64,000 nt of DNA. Source: Eustoma russellianum. Taxonomy: Eukaryota > Streptophyta > Magnoliopsida > Gentianales > Gentianaceae. Below are positions 21,883-33,413 of this stretch, one piece after another; position 1 is the first letter of the stretch, and each line of letters begins with the position of its first letter. Under the pieces are notes generated by a model. The model searched no databases, had not been told where the DNA came from, and saw only the letters and a list, made by a program, of their open reading frames with translations. Where the stretch lies: assembly GCA_036186865.1 (NCBI GenBank), contig AP025067.1, positions 13,006,804 through 13,070,803 of the forward strand, in the 5' to 3' direction. Position numbers and translations under genes: made by a program.

Positions 21883-24800
21883 TTAATAAAACCCACGCGC
21901 TGTGGGAGGCAGCTGGGTTGCTGATGTAAAAATCGTTGTAGCTGGTGGCATGCGTGCAAATTGGCTTAAGTAGTGGGCAACCATGTTGATCTCCCTTGGG
22001 GTGAAAGTGACTTGACTGTCTGTGAGTCTCAGAAATAGCCGTAACCGCATGTATTCTGGCAGTGCTGCAAGCTGAGCATTGGACTGCTGAGTGATTTGCT
22101 TGAAGTCCGTCTCAATTATTAGTTGGCGATGTTGTTGCCCAAAGAATAGAAGACTGTAAAGAATAGCTTGTATTTCTGCGCAAAATGGCGATAGATAAGG
22201 AAGTCTGAATGAAAGAGCAGCAATCATTCGTCCATGCGAGTCCTGCAAAATTGCTCCGGCCGAAGCATAAGATTGGCCGGCCGACGCATCAATATTGAGT
22301 TTTAATTTCCCCAATGGGGGAAGTTTCCATTTTAGTGGCAAGATGATTTTGGGACGTAGTCTAGGGGAGAAACCTCCATCAATGAGAGATGGCACATATT
22401 GAGCCATGGACGTACCAGTAAGGGAGGAAGCCCAGTCATAGCATGATTGACGAGTAAGATGATAAATATTTGTAACTGGAAGATCAGCATCTCCATATGT
22501 ATGATTCGTATATACCAGCCAAATAGACCAACACATCATTAGAGGGCCAACAACTTGGAAGTTGCCTTTGAGAGTTTTGGCGGATGATGACAGCCACCAT
22601 TGCAGTAAATAAGGACGAAGGTGTGTATCCTGATATAGTGGCCCATCTAGTAACCAAGATAATTTCAACCATGCAGGTTTGACATAAGGACATAGAAGGA
22701 ACAGATGCCTGAGATTGGCAGAAGCACTACGGCAAAATGGGCATATAGTAGGACAAATGGTAGAAAGTCGTCTCAGATTATCTTCAATAGGCAATGCAGA
22801 GTGTAATAATCTCTGAGCAAAAATGATTATTGTTTTTGATATACCTCGCCACCAATATAAATTTATGCGAAAATACGTGTGCTCGAGATGGTCGGACATC
22901 ATCATACGCCTGTCGAATAGAAAAAATACCGGATGAACTAGAAAGCCACAATGGATTTGGGAGACCAGATGATAGCTGAAGGAAAAGAGGATGAATAGAG
23001 CAGATTCTCTTCCATCTAGGAGAATCATATAAGTGTGGTACATAATCCGCTCGAACCCCGTAACGGTGATGCATGTATGTTGTCCATAATGATGTATTAT
23101 TATGGTAAGACCACCATAGCTTACAATCATAGGCGCACTGAATATGAAACAAATTACGCACTCCTAATCCTCCTTCCATTTCCGGATAACATACTTCCTT
23201 GAAGGATATCCAGTGATTTTTGTCACCCCACAAAAAGGAGGCAATTTTCTGGTTAAGTGCGCGAATGAAACTTTTGGGCAGACGGGATGCAACCAAGATG
23301 TGCAGCAGCATAGATGTCAGCACTGATTTTAATAAGACCAGGCGACTACCTGTAGAAAGGAGACGGCTAGCCCATCCAGTGAGTGTCGCGTCAAAGTTTT
23401 GCATTAAGGAGGTACAGTAAGAATCTCTATTTATACCACGGTAGAGATACGAACCCAGGTACTTAATCGGCAGTGAGGACGGCTGCATGGATAGGATTTG
23501 TGCAACATTCCGCAATTGTTGTGATGTGATATAAGATCTGGCAACAAACTGGCTTTTGGCGTAATTGACCAGCTGTCCAAATGTCTGCTGATATTCTTGA
23601 AGGAAAACATGGAACCTGCTTAAATTATGTGCTGATGTGTTTAAAAAGAGCAACAAATCATCCGCGTACGCTAAGTGTAAGACTGGTGGAACCCGGCCCA
23701 ATGCAAAACCTCACAGTGAACCAGTGGTAAATAGACGATTTATACCGCGGCTGAAGCCCTTAGAACAAAGGATAAAGAGTAGAGGAGACATTGGGTCTCC
23801 TTGTTTAACTCCACGCGTTGGTGAGAAAAAGCCATAAGATGAACCATTAATGGCTATGGAAAGCTTCGAAAGACTTATATTATTCAATATGATGTGAATC
23901 AACCGAGGATTGAAACCAAACTTAAGAAGTATGGCTTCCAAATAAGACCAACTGACTCGATCAAAGGCTTTTGCCATGTCCAACTTGATCATGACATTGC
24001 CTCCATGAACTTTTCTATCCATTAAATGTGCCATCTCATTTGCCATCAGTACATGTTCGCTAATATCATGCCCCTTTAAGAAGCCAATTTGCTCCGTAGA
24101 AATTATTTTTGGTAGCAACGTGTTAATACGTGAAGCAATGATTCTAGTAGTGATCTTGCTGATAAAATTTGAGAGGCATATGGGACGGAAATATGCATAC
24201 GTTGCTGGCCGTGATTTTTTGGGGATTAAAGTTATCAGTGATGAAATCATTACCTGCGGTGGAGGGACGCCCAAAAACAATTCTTGAATGGCAAGAGTGA
24301 CGTCCAGGTGCAATGTATCACAGCAAGTCCTAAAAATATGGCCGTTAAATCCATCGAGGCCGGCGGCGCTGCATGGACTGAGGTTCCAAACATCATTTTT
24401 TAATTCATTGACATCCAGCATGGCAATGAGCATGTCATTGTCTTCTTGTGTTAGTAATTGTGGTATATGCTGAAGAAAGGCATCTACACCACTCACTGCC
24501 TCTTGCGCAAGGAGGTGTTTATAAAAAGAAACTGCTGCATCCCCTAAAGTTTAATTACCTTGAAGTGGTTCCCCTGAAGAGTTTTGTAGGTCACGGATTA
24601 GTTGGCGTCGATGTCTAACTTCAACAATGGCATGAAAGTAAGTTGTGTTGGTTTCCCCCTCTGCTACCCAATGAGTTCTAGATTTATGCGCCCAATATGA
24701 TGTTTGGGCTTTTATCTCTTGGAGAAGCTGAGCTTGAGCCAAGGAAAGTGCCATTCTATTTGCAGGCGTAGGGTCACCGTCAAATTGAGATTCCAATCGT

Positions 24801-25708
24801 TTGTAATTTGCTTCAGCCATATCAACGTTGCTAAAGATATTTCCATAAATTTCACGGTTCCAACTTCGGAGATCTTTCTTAAGATGATTAAGCTTGGAAT
24901 AAAGACCTCGCATGCCACCAGTCATAGGGCACTGTTACCACTTTTCTTTGACAAAAGTCAAGAAGTCCGAATGTAAGGCCCATGCATTGATATATCAAAA
25001 AGGAATATGGGGTCTGGCTTGAGAGAATGTGCATTTTAGCAATAGTGGGGCATGATCAGAAGTTGCCCTTGATAAATGGTGAACCACAACATCAGTAAAC
25101 AAATTTGAGAATGATACTGTGCACAAATATCTATCCAGACGGTGCATAATTCTGCCGTGTCCAGTCCCACGCGCCCAAGTAAAGAGAGAACCCTTAAAAG
25201 GAAGATCTTGTAAACTGCAAAGATCAACACACTCTTTGAAATCCTCCAATATGTGAAGAGGTGGAGTACAACGGCCTTTATGTTCTTCTAAGGAAAGAAA
25301 GGAATTATAGTCACCACCTATTATCCACGGCACTGATATGTTGCGTGACACTTCAACAAGAGAAGCCCAAAGAGGTCACCTATCATATGTAGTATGTCGG
25401 CCATATATGACTGACCAGGCAAAAGGTTGCTAAGTTTGTTGGTAGATAAAAGAGAAGAGAGTGGTTTGGTCACCATGACTCACATCAAGTAACTGTAAGG
25501 ATGATGAATTCCAGAAAAACCAAATATTACCTTGGCAGGTTTCAATAGCATTTGAGAAGCCCGGCTTTAAGCGAAAAGAAATAAGCTTAGAAGAACGTTG
25601 TTTAGCCTCAATAATTACCAAGATGTCCAACTTGGTGTTACGTAGGAGAGTGATCAAACGATCAAGAGAGGTATGAATACCCCCAACATTCCATGTAATT
25701 GCATTCAT
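21883..25708 (-). pseudogene. LINE D ORF2 (EN-RT-RNase H), several nonsense codons
   Basis: Domains seen are the endonuclease (ITWNVGGIHTSLDRL; IGGDYNSF; SDHAPL), RT (LITLIPKKSRPATY, IKLDMAKAFDRVSW, GVKQGDPMSPLLF, AYADDLLLF), zf-RVT (CPFCRSASANLRH) and RNase H (LNIDASAGQSY, CAEIQA, MVAHYLSQ). One frame is kept from 25708 to about 22850 with in-frame stops at 25430 (TAG), about 25376 (TGA), 24995 (TGA), 24551 (TAA) and 23711 (TGA). One frameshift near 22850 leads into the last part, which ends at 21883. Several TGA codons sit where Arg is expected, which fits CGA to TGA decay. Confidence 0.88.
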
Positions 25709-27186
25709 GATGAAGTTTGTGGTGGTGTCGAGCCCAAACGTGTGGCACTTCGAGTTACTACGGTCGATGGGGGTCTTGGCGGCAATTCATGCCGAAGCCG
25801 TCTTCTACGTCTAGATGCTGCCGGAATAAATCCATCAGAGTGGGGGGCTGAACTAGCAAAGCATTCATGCAGAATATCTTCGTCATTAATACTTGCTGGA
25901 CGAGATGATAGCCGTTTATCAAAGTTTTCAGCAGCCTCAATCTTCTGTTGCTGAAACTGAGAGCGTGAATCTGTGTCTAATTGGATACCTGTATTGCCCA
26001 TTTGGTCAAGTTCTGAATCAGAAACTTGACAAAAGTCTGGATCATCTGTATGGGTTTGAGTTTGCAACAGTTGATTGTCTGGCATTCCCTGCAATTGCTG
26101 CTGCGGTATATTATCTTGAGAAATCATCGTATCAACATCCTCACTTAATTGTTGCGATTGCAAAAAAGGCTTCATTGTCTTCCTGCCCCGGATGGGGAGG
26201 TAAACCCTCATGGTTATCATTGAGATCAGCATGAACAGAGGTAGGTTAGAAAATATCCTGTTCTGTAACGTTGGTCGATTGAGCAGCGTCTATGATGGGT
26301 TCTGCTGAAACATTATTTCCTTGGTCTATGTCATCAGCTGAAGCGGCTTTTTTTGGAGTAAAACAATATTGTCTTGATCAAAGGTTGAATCTTTGTGCTG
26401 TTTCTTTGGAGTCCATCGTGTGGCATGCTTTTGAGGCTTGGACGGGTTTTCAACAGGCGCATCACCGTATGTAGAGGCAACGTGACCTAGACGGCAGCAG
26501 TCAGCACAAAAGTATGGCAGATCTTCATAAACTATTTGCTGTTGAATTATTTTATGTTTCCCTTGCAGGAATAGCTTCTTAGGGAGATCTTTTGAAACAT
26601 CAGCTTCGACACAAACGCGTGCTACGGAGGGACACAGTCCATTGGCGGTGGCTACATCCAATTTAATGGGGTGACCTACAACTCGCGCAATCTCAAAAAG
26701 AGCCGCCTTTTGATGAAAATGCAGCGGCAAACCTGGAAAAGCCACCCAAATGGGAATGATCGGTGCGTCTGCAGAAGGATCAAAGTCAATCATCCAATCG
26801 GTAATGCGCATTGTACAACCGGCGATCGTCCATGACCGCCGATAAAAACAACGTATACAGTCCGGTTCATGGACAAAATTCAGCAGCACATGCGATTGAT
26901 CTAAAAGTGTGATCTTTACGTCGGATTTGAATTCTATACGATCAAATACTTCGCGGATAATCTTCAACGGTGGCCGGCCAAACCAAAACATGCCAACTAG
27001 AGATAACCGGTAAGGAGCGGCCAAAGCGTCAATTTTAGCATCAAAGAAGGCAATCAAAGGATGGTCTTTATGCTTGGAGATTGTCTTGGGTGATATTGGT
27101 GATTGGATGGGAGTAGAATCAGCAACGACAGCGGCGAAGGAGCGTGCACCGCCGACAGCGGGGAGACCTAGGGAAGACGACGCCAT
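25705..27186 (-). pseudogene. LINE D ORF1, frameshifts and altered zinc knuckle
   Basis: The N-terminal part (27186-26326) holds the DUF4283-like domain (MFWFGRPPLKIIREVFDRI, FYRRSWTIAG) and a knuckle reading CADCCRLGHVASTY. The fourth zinc ligand is Tyr instead of Cys (one G to A change), so the knuckle should not bind zinc normally. The frame then breaks near 26328 with compensating shifts and stops, and resumes at about 26232 to the TGA at 25705. That stop overlaps the ORF2 ATG as ATGA (25708-25705). Confidence 0.85.
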
Positions 27187-27381
27187 TTTTATATATATCT
27201 TTTATATATATACATATATATATATTTTTTAATCGAAAGAGAGATTTTATTGAAAGAAAAACCTCATTTATGGCGGAGAAAAACCTTATTACATAGTTGA
27301 ATCAGCGTAAGAGTAAAGCGAATGCAAAAAGTTGATGATTTGCAGTCTCCAATCATATATGATATGCCGCATTAAAACCTT

Positions 27382-27417
27382 GACAAGTAAAACCACCCTT
27401 GTGGATAAATCCTTGCC
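27382..27417 (-). other. LINE F 3' tail hairpin
   Basis: On the minus strand the outer arms are GGCAAG and CTTGTC. Relative to the reference GCCAAG / CTTGGC the second pair has changed on both sides and forms G-U. The inner stem CCAC / GTGG is unchanged. Confidence 0.75.
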
Positions 27418-27784
27418 GAAGGAAAAAGCGTACATATTTATATAATTGGAGTGTCTATATGGAATGCAGTACATTGTAGAAGAAAATGTAAGCCTAATAT
27501 ACAAAAGAGTTTGTCGTGCATGCTCCGCCAATAAAGTATCCAGCTCTGAAGTCGGTTGCATGACTCTCATAGGAAGGGTTGTCTCGGCCGCGGCAAATAT
27601 AAAGACCACCGTGAGAGGGTTTCCAGTCCATGCACATGTGAAGAAAAAGGCTAAGTTAAACAGGTATACGAGGGAGAACGAAAATAGTAAGACCAATAGA
27701 GTGTAAAGCATACCGAGTCTGCCTGCACCCCACAAGGTACAGGCAGAATGATAGGATGAATGCCAATCTATATGGAAGACGGGC

Positions 27785-28957
27785 TCAGGGGACGCGCAAG
27801 CTGGCAGATGAGAGATCTAATGAGATGCAACCACGAACTAATGGTGGAAGAGTGTGGGAAGAGTATAATTGTGTACGAGGGTCCAACATTGCATGCTGAG
27901 CAAGGTAATGAGCAGCCATGTTTGCCTCTCTATAAATATGATGAAAGTCCAGTCGATGAAGATGAATTAATGTCTGCAGTAACCGCAGATGATAGTTCCC
28001 AAAAATCAACTGTGGCCACGTCAAGCGTGTTAACATCTGAGCACAATCTGATTGAAGAATACGGGATCGGTACAGTGGAAGGAAATATAACAAGCTAAAC
28101 ACCGTCGCCTGTATCTCTGCAATGAGAGGTGTACTTGGAACCAAGCGAAAAGAGATTGCCCCCACACGGAAACCAGCATGATCTCGCAAAATAGCACCCC
28201 CTGCTGCATAATGTCTTCCAATCGCCGCATCTCTATTTAACTTTAATCTACCTGAAGGCGATGTACGCCAACGAACCACCTGAGGACGTGGAGGCTGAAG
28301 TCTGGGAAACCATGAAAGCAGTCGTATTGACCCTGCAGCTAGCTTAGAACCATCAATTATTTTACTCCACATAGCAATGTCATACTAGATGGAAGCCCGA
28401 AGGGAAATCGTTGCAAAAGTGGGCTTCTCACCATACACTAACGACGCATAAGCGCGCCATATATTGTACACAACAATAGCCAAAATGGAGATTTTTAAAA
28501 CCCCAAAGAGAGACGAAAATGTAGAACGATACCACCAAGATAATAGATATTGGCGAAGATGAAGTGATGATGGGGGAGGACAATGTAACTCATATGCAAA
28601 GAAATCCCATAGTGGACGAATGCCAGCACAGTATAAAAACACGTGATCCACCGTGGCCGACGCTTGCTTACAAAATGGGCATTGTGTTGGACGAGAAGAA
28701 TTGTACTTACCAATGTAGTCCTCAAATGGCACAGCAGAATGAAAAAGTCTCCATAAGAATAGTTAAGTGACAGGCGAATGATGCTTGAACCAAATGAATT
28801 TTGCCGAAAGCAGCGTTGGATGGGTTGATCGGAAGATATCATATGCCAAACGTAAAGAGAATTCCCCCGAAGCCGAAGGTGTCCAGCTGAGATATGTGCC
28901 TTGACCTTCAGTCTGAGCAAGGCAGGTAGCATGAATTCTACAAATAATCTTCCAAAC
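27785..28957 (-). pseudogene. LINE F ORF2 remnant (zf-RVT + RNase H)
   Basis: This is the C-terminal third of ORF2. The first part changes frame near 28740. A TAG at 28385 (CAG in relatives is likely) interrupts the link before MWSKIIDGSKLAAG. The RNase H part has LNRDAAIGRHY (the Asp is kept although the preceding Val is Arg), IAEIQA, QSDCAQ (Glu to Gln next to the Asp) and MAAHYLAQHA. The ORF ends ISLDLSSASLRVP. Confidence 0.85.
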
Positions 28958-28965
28958 GGGTGTAT

Positions 28966-29804
28966 TTTTTTTTAAATGAAGCGAATTTATTATCGAAATT
29001 CCTCACTTATGGTGGAGGGAAACCATATTACATCAAAGCTAATGTCATCATATGAAAATAACGAATGTAGCATAAGTAGTATGCGAATTCGCCAATCATA
29101 TATGATATGCCGCATTAAAACCTTGTCAAGTAAAACCACCCTTGTGGATAAAACCTTGACGAAGGAAAAAACGTACATATTTGTATGATTAGTCGGTGAA
29201 AAACACAAAATGTACAAATATGTACAAATAAACGATGATAATCTACTCCGAATTTGACCAAAGAGACGCGTGGTGTTGAAGAAGCAGCTTGGCTGGAGAA
29301 GTATTGAATTCGCTGATGGCCAATGCCAGAGATCAAGACCTCGCGCAACATGCAAAAAAATTGCGTAAGGACAGCTCAGAGAAAATACCATTACAATAAC
29401 ATGATGAAGGAAGGAAAGAACCCGCGTTGCCCGTAGCTAGACAACCACGGGCAACCACCAAATACGAATGCCATATCGTCCACGCCAAAGCAAACCCCAT
29501 GGTTGTGGATGCCAGACACCAAGTAACACATAGAAGCAGGGAACGTCATCCAAAAGCAATATATAAGAATCTCGCAGATGTATAAAACAACATAAGAAGT
29601 AGAAAGCAACAAAGACATACCAAGGCTGCCTATGCCAAATTAGGACATAGGCAACCCGCAATAGTGATGGCGTAATCATTGAAAGATCATAGCCGAAAAG
29701 CTGGAAGAATGGCGTCCATGCTAATGACTCCACGCACCTCACTTGGCAGAGCATAGACTGATATGTATGTCTTCATTCCTGATATGTGGAGACCATAGCG
29801 TGCT
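28966..29804 (-). mobile_element. LINE G, short 5'-truncated copy, 11-bp TSD
   Basis: This 839-bp minus-strand fragment is flanked by AACGGGTGTAT at 28955-28965 and 29805-29815. It holds the last ~35 codons of ORF2 (ending LPSEVRGVISMDAILPAFRL at 29687), hairpins at 29625-29655 and 29426-29455, the tail hairpin (29160-29125), the box CCTCCACCATAAGTGAGG near 29010 and a poly(A) seen as T's at 28966-28973. It inserted at the 5' terminus of F, since the target duplication includes the last bases of F. It is in the D/H subfamily. Confidence 0.9.
29125..29160 (-). other. LINE G 3' tail hairpin
   Basis: On the minus strand the outer arms are GTCAAG and CTTGAC, a full compensating change (C-G to T-A) at the second pair relative to the reference. 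The inner stem and AAGG loop are unchanged. Confidence 0.8.
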
Positions 29805-29810
29805 AACGGG

Positions 29811-29850
29811 TGTATATATATACATACACACACACACACACATATATATG

Positions 29851-29881
<31 letters not shown>

Positions 29882-29935
29882 GTATATATATATATGTATA
29901 TATATATGTATATGTGTGTGTGTATATATATATAC
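29811..29935. repeat. TA / CA / TG microsatellite between LINEs F/G and E
   Basis: A compound run of TATATA, CACACA and TATG units. It fills the gap between the right copy of the G target duplication and the truncated start of E. IYIYTHTH-type frames here are repeat translation only. Confidence 0.9.
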
Positions 29936-32775
29936 AGAAGGGACGGGTTCGGTGGTTACAAGATGGGGACGCAAACACACGCTATTTTCATTCTATAGTT
30001 AAAGGTCGGCGTACTCAGCTGTGTATATAGCAAATCCGTACATCTGACGGCAGATTATGCACTGATATTGCAGCTATTAAGGATGAAGCAGTGGCCTTTT
30101 ACACATCCTTATTTACGCGAGAACATACACACACTTATGAGGCCGTGCTCAACAATACACCATCCCTAGTTACAGCGGAGGACAACTTGATGCTTACAAA
30201 GATGCCTACTGAAGAGGAAGTTAAGACATCAGTCTGGCATTTAGACCCCAATAGCGCAGCAGGCCCTGATGGATTCAATGGTAACTTTTATCGTTCCTGC
30301 TGGTCAATTATTCATACTGATGTGGTTAAGGCAGTGCAGGAATTTTTCCTTGGTATCCCTCAGCCTACTGTCATGGCTAGTGCTCTTATCACATTAATCC
30401 CTAAAAAGCCATCGCCTGACACATTTAGTGATTTTCGGCCCATCTGTCTCACTAATTTTTTGAGCAAGGTCTGCACGAGAATCATTGCTACTAGACTCAA
30501 TAACTTGCTCCCAAGAATAATTTCGCCAGAGCAAACTGGCTTTCTTCCGGGCTCTGATATTTCCACGCAAGTTCTAATGGCTAGAGAGATGATACATATG
30601 TTGGATAAAGGTGGTCCTCAGCTATGTTTGAAGCTAGATATGATGAAGGTCTTTGACCGAGTCAGCTGGGAATATCTTGAGAGGTTATTTCGTACTTTCG
30701 GATTTTCTGAGTTTTTCATTCGCCTCGTTTTGAATCATTTGCGTTCCACCACATTATCAGTTCTAGTTAACGGCCAACCTACAACATCCTTTCGGCCATG
30801 CAGGGGTGTTAAGCAAGGGGATCCTTTATCCCCTCTGCTTTTTATTCTTTCCTCTGAAGGTTTTAGCAGGGGATTAAAATCATTAGTAGCATCGGGTGCG
30901 ATACAACCTTTCTGTCTTGGCAGGGTCCCTTTTACTATCACCCACTTAGCATATGCAGATGATCTCTTGGTTTTCTTACGTGGAACTCAGCGTAATCTTC
31001 GACGCTTTCACTCCTTCTTAGCACAGTATGAAAATGCCTCTGGTCAAAAGATAAATTTTCAAAAAAGTAGCTTCATTCCATCGGCTGCAATTACGCCACA
31101 ACAGCGCTGGGACTACGAGTCTATCACGGGAATACGGGGTTCACATCTGCCATTTTGATACCTTGGGTCCTATTTACATAAGGGCATCAGCAGATCGAGA
31201 TATTGTTTTTCTTTATTACAGCACATAGATGATCGTCTTCACGGTTGGCATTCTAAATTATTATCTTCTGCTGGCCGACTTGTTTTGTTGCGTTCAGTTG
31301 TATCTTCTCTGCCTCTACATATTCTCGCAGCAGGAGGCCTGCCCAAATCGGTAATTCACATCATACATCGCAAAATGGCAACATTTTACTGGGGGTGTAG
31401 GCATCATTGGGTATCCTGGGCAACTATTGCAACGCCCCGGGAGGAGGGCGGATTGGGAATTCGTAATCTATGCATGTTACAAAAAGCATATCATTGTCGT
31501 ATCTGGTGGTCATATCAACAACAAACAACACTTTGGAGTAAATACATGTATGCCAAATATGGTCACCGCGGGGATTATCTGCCTCGGCTACTAGATTCCC
31601 CGGTGTGGAAACTCATTTGCAGGACTCATCCTACATGTATTGCACAAACCGAGGGTCAGGCGGAACACCTTACATGGACTCCAATGCCAACAGGGGAATT
31701 CTCTTTGCGTAGTGCATATGATATATGTCGATCTTCCGGTCCATCACTCCTTTCGGCGAAATTTATTTGGTTTAAGCATCATTCGCCCACCACTCAAATA
31801 TTTCTATGGCGACTATTTCATTCGGCGTTACCTATTGAAGACTATACTTGTAAGTCTTTTGTCGCACGCCAAACCCAATGCCCATTTTGTAAGCAGGAGT
31901 CTTCTATGGTGGATCATATATTTTTATACTGCATGGGCATTCGATCGATATGGAGTTATTTTGCCAGCGAGTTACACTGCCTTCTCCCGACATCCTTCAG
32001 GCGCCGACAATATTTGCTCTCTTGGTGGTATCGTTCAAATTTTTCATCTTTCCTTGGTGTTTTACGAGTTATCGTCCCAGCAATCATCGTTTATAATGTG
32101 TGGCGCGCCTATACATCTCTACTATATGGTGAGCCACACAATTTTTCAGTATCATCCTTAAAGTTCACCATACAGTATGATATCACAATGTGGTGTAAGT
32201 CAATAGCGGGTTCCAAATTGCTGACTGGCCCGCACCATACCTTCTCTTGGCTTCCTCCACTACGGAACCCACGTCCAATTTTGGTGCGATGGCGGTTACC
32301 ACCATTTGGTCGGTTTAAATTAAATACAGATGCTACAGTTGGAAGGAACTATAGTGCAGGTGGTGCTATTTTGAGAGACCATGCTACTACATGTGTTGGA
32401 GCAGTTTTGTTTAGATTACCACCAAGTTCCCCTATTCATGCGGAGATACAGGCTGCGTTATTTGGACTATTGTATTTTCTGCCTCTATATCGATCGATTA
32501 TTCTAGAATCAGATTGTGCGTTGCTCATATCACGGTTGTCACGTCCTCAGCTGGTTCATGGCAACTATTACCTTCAGTTGCTACACACGTTAGTGCGTCT
32601 ACATCATTTGGACTACCATCACATTTATAGAGAAGCAAACATGGCGGCACACTATCTTGCACAGAATGCTATGTTAAACCCATGGACTCAAGTCTACAGT
32701 TCTCGATCTCTTCCGCCATTAGTGCATAGTTCCATCTCATTGGATCTTTCTTCAGTACATTTGAGGGTTCCTTGA
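29936..32775 (+). pseudogene. LINE E ORF2 remnant (RT-zf-RVT-RNase H), two nonsense codons
   Basis: One frame runs throughout with stops at 30028-30030 (TAG, in QLCI/R) and 31156-31158 (TGA, in LPF/RYLGSYL, so CGA to TGA). The RT boxes are complete: LITLIPKKPSPDTF, LKLDMMKVFDRVSW, GVKQGDPLSPLLF and AYADDLLVF. zf-RVT (CPFCKQESSMVDH) and RNase H (LNTDATVGRNY, HAEIQAA, ESDCALL, MAAHYLAQ) follow. The endonuclease is absent through truncation. It ends ISLDLSSVHLRVP. Confidence 0.9.
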
Positions 32776-32784
32776 CCTATATAA

Positions 32785-33413
32785 GTCTTCCATATGGATT
32801 GGCGCAAACTGAATTTTCCTGCCTGTGCCCTTCAAGGTTCAGGCAGGTTTGGTATGATTTGTTACCTGCTGGTTTTATTTATTCCTCACAGTTGGTTGGT
32901 CGCTGATAACGTCGCTTCTTTATGTCTTTATGCATGGTTTGGACATTGTCATGTCACGTTCAAGCGGACTCCGGCTGAGACGCTGCCATTGCATCGTATT
33001 CGCATGCTCAAATTGTATGCATATTCTTCATCGCCAACAGGCTGGTTAGCTAAATCGGATCTTAACTTGACGGGACAACGATTATACCATTTCCAGGTCT
33101 TCCACATGGATTGGCTTCTTTTCACTACTTCTGCCTGTCCTTTAGTCGAGGCAGGCAGACTTGGTATGATTTTCTTTCTTGTTGTCGCAACCCTTTCTCT
33201 ATGTTTTATTTGTCTGTTTCACTCAGCACTCACTATCTCTCCTGCATGGTATGTCTTGCGACTCTTATTTGATGGCCGCGTTGATGATGTGTTTCTGTCT
33301 GCTGGGACGAGGGTCTCCTCTATGCAAGCACGTGATTCCCTAATGTTGCATGTCTTCCATATGGATTGGCATTTCTTTACTGCATCTGTCGGTCCCTTAT
33401 CGGGTGCCGGCAG
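32785..33413 (+). other. LINE E 3' region: three hairpin modules
   Basis: The boxes at 32785-32803 and 33352-33370 are exact copies of GTCTTCCATATGGATTGGC; 33097-33115 differs by one base. The stems start at 32819, 33131 and 33386, which is 34 nt later in each case. The arms are CTGCCTG / CAGGCAG (to 32846), CTGCCTG / CAGGCAG (to 33158) and CTGTCGGT with GCCGGCAG using G-U pairs (to 33413). GGTATGAT follows after 4 nt in all three. Modules 2 and 3 are about 255 bp apart and alike over their length, which suggests tandem duplication. Confidence 0.85.

Larger units (their letters stand above)
21146..27190 (-). mobile_element. LINE D, nearly full length, 17-bp TSD
   Basis: This minus-strand LINE is bounded by ATATATATCTTTTATAT at 21129-21145 and 27191-27207, an exact 17-bp duplication. 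Its 5' end is only 4 nt before the ORF1 ATG, so the leader is missing. The T tract at about 21146-21152 is the poly(A) on the other strand. The order is ORF1 (27186-25705), ORF2 (25708-21883), two GTTGCC hairpins, the tail hairpin and the box CCTCCACCATAAGTGAGG near 21190. It is a different subfamily from A, B, E and F, closest to G and H. Confidence 0.93.
27225..28957 (-). mobile_element. LINE F, 5'-truncated
   Basis: This minus-strand LINE starts within the zf-RVT region of ORF2 (VWKIICRIH) and runs through RNase H (stop at 27785), one hairpin module (box 27780-27762, hairpin 27746-27719, then GGTATG after 4 nt), the tail hairpin (27417-27382), a CTCCGCCATAAATGAGG box near 27270 and a T tract at 27225-27230. 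It belongs to the A/B/E subfamily. TA-rich flanks make the target duplication unreadable. Confidence 0.85.

Noticed and set aside
27203..29826. 14-bp TA-rich match as target duplication for LINE F
   Set aside because: The match does not abut the F 3' end, and the sequence is low complexity.
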